This document shows, piece by piece, positions 60,410-64,000 of a stretch of DNA of 64,000 nt. The notes under the pieces are model-generated. The model did no database searches, was not told where the DNA came from, and worked only from the letters and a program-made list of their open reading frames with translations. The translations under genes and the position numbers were made by a program. Every line of letters starts with the position of its first letter. Within the stretch, counting starts at the first letter, position 1. The stretch is from Allantophomopsis cytisporea (taxonomy: Eukaryota; Ascomycota; Leotiomycetes; Phacidiales; Phacidiaceae), in assembly GCA_024752435.1 (NCBI GenBank), contig CP103033.1:1357532-1421531 (forward strand). The letters run 5' to 3'.

Positions 60410-61334
60410 ATGTCTATCTCTAGACATCCACATAGCACAGCATCATCACCCTCAGTCAGAGTTGAAGAAATGTTTCCAAAGATGTGGCACACTCCAAACT
60501 ATGATTCACTGCCTTCCGAGGAAGGTGCCCACGAAAAGGATGGGACTCTATCTCCCTTACCGCTACCCAGGCATTCAGCAAGGGCTCTTTATCTTTGCAC
60601 CACTCTTCCATGGCTACTTTGTGCAATACTATCTGCCTTTTTGGTCATTACACAGACACTCCAGCAACACCCTCGAACGCGAGATACATACGAGACTGGT
60701 TTTGACACAGAATTTAGTATACTTCCTGTTCCTAGAAACCACATTTCTTATTACAAAATCTGACCACCTTTCAGGCTTTGCAAACGAGGCACTGGGTATG
60801 AAAAAGGTCCGATTTACCAGTGATATACAATTCGACCCAAATGGAACGGTCTATATTTCACAGAATCCGCACGGCCCGCATTACGTTGGACCTCCAAGCC
60901 CTGAAATCGATCAGGCCTGGGACGACTTATTGTTAAATGGGGGTGAGTATGGCTAAGATGCTGTCAATTCAATTTCCATCGCTCAATTTGATCATCTGAC
61001 ACCAGTAGATCGACTTGTTGGCTTAACCGAAGAAGAGGCTGCTGTACGAGGAGGCTTCGAATTTAAGAAAGATGACGAAAAATTGGGTCTCTACTGGGCC
61101 GAGTAAGCACAGCTCCTGTATGACCTCCAGTCAAATGACAATCTAATATTCTATAGACCTAACTCACTTCATTCTATACACTGCCTAGTCAGTCTCTGTT
61201 CCGTAGTGCTTTGACATTTTTGACATACTAACACGAGCAGAATATGTTACGTAAGTACACTCATCGGGAATACTATACCGAAATCCAGGATCTCCCACCA
61301 GCGTCATTTAGAATTACCAACAGACTACACCTAG
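60410..61334 (+). pseudogene. UstYa-like (DUF3328) oxidase gene, 3' end lost
   Basis: Exons 60410-60716, 60775-60942, 61006-61102, 61157-61187 and 61241-61334 join in phase. The acceptor of exon 3 could be three bases later. The product has a Ser-rich N-terminus, one transmembrane helix (LPWLLCAILSAFLVITQTL), the family segment MKKVRFTSDIQFDPNGTVYI with YVGPPSPEIDQAWDDLL, TEEEAA, and the first metal-type motif H-S-I-H-C in SLHSIHCLNMLRK. The relatives catalyse oxidative cyclisation in ustiloxin-like peptides. The second H-x-x-H-C motif, normally next, is absent: after a donor GTAAGC at 61335 the sequence passes into A+T-rich DNA with no continuation. Confidence 0.7.
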
Positions 61335-64000
61335 GTAAGCCGACCTGTCTAGTTCTTATATGTTTAAATTGTGTTGCAGTTTCTAACTATAACAAAACCT
61401 GTACTAGACTACTGTATAAGTCTGTGCCTATACCTGCTGGCTACCTATACTTATTGGCTACTCTACGAAATTATTCAACTCTTACAATATCTACAATAAC
61501 ATGTAAACAACTACAATAGTAATAGAATTGAACCTATATATTATAAATACTCTACTTAAATAATATATCCTTGTAAACATATAAGTTGTAAACCTGAGGC
61601 TCTAACTCAATATAGGCTTGTATTTCAATAACCTACTTAATAGAAGAAAACTATTTATTAGCATCAATATATACTCTATCTAATACTATATTCCGTTGGC
61701 GAATATATTTCCTGTCTGTACACCTATACAAATAATACACAGCTGCGTATACAGAATATATGCCCGCTAGCTAGCAAATATATTCTCTAAACGCCAAGCT
61801 TAAACGTCTTTGCTAAAGATTCGTAGCACTAAAACGTCCTTGCCAACGCTCGTGTAATATCCTCGCCAAATTCTCCTATACAAAACAGTACAGCCGTACG
61901 TATTAGCGAGATTGCTAGCATTAAAATCCCTAACAATTATATACTTCCTATCTGTACTTTCGCTAAGGTCTAAATTATAGCAGGTTGTAAAAATACGCTC
62001 GCTAAATATATATCCTAATGTACCTTGCTATATACAGGCAAAACGTCCTCGCTAAACGTCTTTGCCAAATATACTTTTCAATATACCCTAATGTATATAG
62101 GCAAAACGTCTTTGTTAAACGTCTTTGCTAAAGGTTAGTAGTAGCTACTACCAAGGGTTAGTAGCAGCTACTACTATCTATACAGAGTTAATTAGCTATC
62201 GCCTATAAAGAATACTATATACTTTCTAGTAGTATTAGTATTAATCTGTATTAACGCAACAGCTAACAACTCTTTAAAAGTACTATTAGTACAACTACAA
62301 CGATATCTACCTACTTTATACCTCTTTTATATAATATACTCTTTAAAGCTATTATATATACAACCTATAGCTATACTATCTTTGCAGACAAAGCTAAAAT
62401 AAGCTAGTACTTTACTATTTATTATAAAAGTATACCTATTAATATCTGTAAAACTACTATACAACAACTTAGCTAAACCGATGCTATCTCGAATATAGAC
62501 GACCCTAGAATCAAAAGCACAGCTACTTTAGGCTATTATCCAAATCTCAAGTTGTTTATTAGTAGATTCTTGTATATTACCGACTATTGCAACTACTACT
62601 TTATCAATTAAAATAGCTTCTACCAATATCAATACTTTGTTTATTTTAGAGAAGAAGCCTAGTCTAAACTATATATATATCTACAAATACTCTTTATAAT
62701 ACCTTTAGCTCTCTATTATCCTATTGTAGTTTCTAGCCTAGGTAAAAAAACTATAGTAGAAGAAACAATAGATATACCAAAGTATAAAAAAGTCTACTAC
62801 AATTACCTATAAAATCTCTAAAAAGCCTATCTATTATTTTTATGTGAATCTACTAGTAGTTATATATACAGCCCTATATAAATAAAGGTAGTAATAGAGC
62901 TAAGGAGAAGGTAGTTGTATATATTTTTATAGGGTAGTTGTATATATAAAATCTCGAGTTCTACTAGTCGGGAAGCGCTGTAATTGATATATATAGAAGT
63001 ACTATTGTATAGAAAGTACTCTATATAGTTTGGAGGTTATAAGTCGTTAGAAAGGTATAGTTACAGGGGTTAGAAGTTTAGAGGTAATTTTTAATAGGGT
63101 TAGCTACTAGTAGAATTTTAAAGGGAGTAAAGCTATATAAAGCCTAGTACTAGTAGTACTAATAGCAGTAGTATCTACTAGGTAACAAGTAAACTAGCTA
63201 GTAGGCTTAGAAGCTAGTAGAACCCAGGTTGAAATAAAGTTAGGGTTAGTAGTCCTACTAGTAGCTACTAACTGTAGAATAGTACTAATACTAGTACCAA
63301 GGCATATAAAATCGAATTTTATAATATATAGGATATATATAGAACTAATAGATAGTCCCGGTACTATTTATATATATAGTAGCATCTATATATTGTAGAA
63401 AGAAATATAAAGAATACAAAAGTATAAAGGAAGTAAAAGTAGTACAACAGTTAAATCTACCCGACCGACCAATACCAATATATCAAAGTGTATAAAATCG
63501 AATTTAGAAGCAAACAATTTACAAGTAGGTTTAGTAGATAGCCTATAGTTCAATAAGTATCTTATATAATTTCCAGAGTATAAAGCCGGATATATCGTCG
63601 GGTAAATAGCTTACAAAGTATAGTAGAGGTATTACTAGTTAGCTAGTACAAAGTATACCTAGTACCGCTAATTCAATATATATAAAATCGAAATTTCTAG
63701 CAAACTGTACAAGAGTTAGTTTAATAGATAGCCTATAGTCCAATTGGTATAGAATTATATTATTCAAGTATAAAATAGCCGGGTTGAATTTATATTGGTA
63801 TAGTAAGTAGTTGAAGCCTGCTACTATAATCGAGTAGTAGCTACTAGTATATAAAAACAAAGCTATAGTACTACCAACAGCTAAAAATCTACTATATATC
63901 TAAAGAGTATTAAAATATCGACCAATCTATATTATAAGAAGCTACGAAGCTATATACAAGTTCAATATACAATATAAGCCTAGTCTAGTATCAGCAGTAA
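61335..64000. repeat. A+T-rich, repeat-bearing, probably RIP-mutated region
   Basis: From about 61340 to the window end the base composition changes abruptly to strongly A+T-rich with many TA, CTA and TAG words, and no frame longer than about 90 codons. A 14-base motif AAACGTCYTTGCYAA recurs at about 61803, 61833, 62040, 62056, 62103 and 62118 with C/T differences. A palindromic TAGTAGCTACTA lies at about 62137-62180. About 63480-63605 and 63665-63790 share an order of matching blocks (ATAAAATCGAA, GCAAAC, TAGATAGCCTATAGT). The C/T variation between copies is what repeat-induced point mutation leaves. No transposase or reverse transcriptase motif survives. Confidence 0.7.

Noticed and set aside
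61803..62135. CRISPR-like array from the repeated 14-mer
   Set aside because: Spacing is irregular, copies are degenerate and partly overlapping, and the genome is eukaryotic.

Overview
The window looks like nuclear DNA of a filamentous ascomycete, most likely a leotiomycete close to Botrytis or Sclerotinia. Nearly every conserved gene carries short introns (about 46-100 nt) with GTANGT-like donors, CTAAC-like branch points and YAG acceptors. The encoded proteins are typical fungal housekeeping and accessory proteins. The genus is an inference from protein character; no search was run. Exon joins were worked out by hand, and the phases add up for each intact spliced gene listed.

Layout. 1-4.5 kb: mostly non-coding, with one Ser/Thr-rich probable surface protein. 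4.5-10 kb: a conserved mitochondrial-type protein, YPT35 (PX domain, minus), a stretch of broken coding remnants, and ELP6 (minus). 11-19 kb: an MFS monocarboxylate-type transporter (plus), a mitochondrial Bax-inhibitor/GHITM-like protein (minus), TMA20 (minus) divergent from MTA phosphorylase (plus), and NCE101 (minus). 20-21.7 kb: an F-box pseudogene. 21.9-29.6 kb: ketopantoate hydroxymethyltransferase (minus) divergent from NPR2 (plus), a GH1 beta-glucosidase (minus), and DPH7 (plus) with an unusual cysteine-rich insert. 32-40.8 kb: a doubtful hypothetical gene, 4-hydroxyphenylpyruvate dioxygenase (minus), CMS1 (minus), and a Ser/Thr-rich single-pass membrane protein (minus). 42.8-46.4 kb: an uncharacterised fungal protein and a seven-helix rhodopsin-like membrane protein (both plus).

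48.6-56.8 kb is the most interesting block. Four genes lie head to tail on the minus strand: a questin oxidase-like protein, an O-methyltransferase, a short-chain dehydrogenase and an MFS drug-type exporter. This resembles the tailoring part of an anthraquinone (emodin to questin to sulochrin type) cluster. Each of the three enzyme genes carries exactly one visible lesion (in-frame TAG, 1-nt frameshift, in-frame TAG), while the transporter is intact. A perfect 13-bp inverted repeat lies upstream of the block.

59-64 kb: a GNAT acetyltransferase, a small secreted-type ORF and a UstYa-like (DUF3328) gene. The UstYa-like gene runs out where the sequence turns into a very A+T-rich, gene-free, repeat-bearing region of the kind produced by repeat-induced point mutation, which fills the window to its end. 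No rRNA, tRNA or CRISPR array was recognised.
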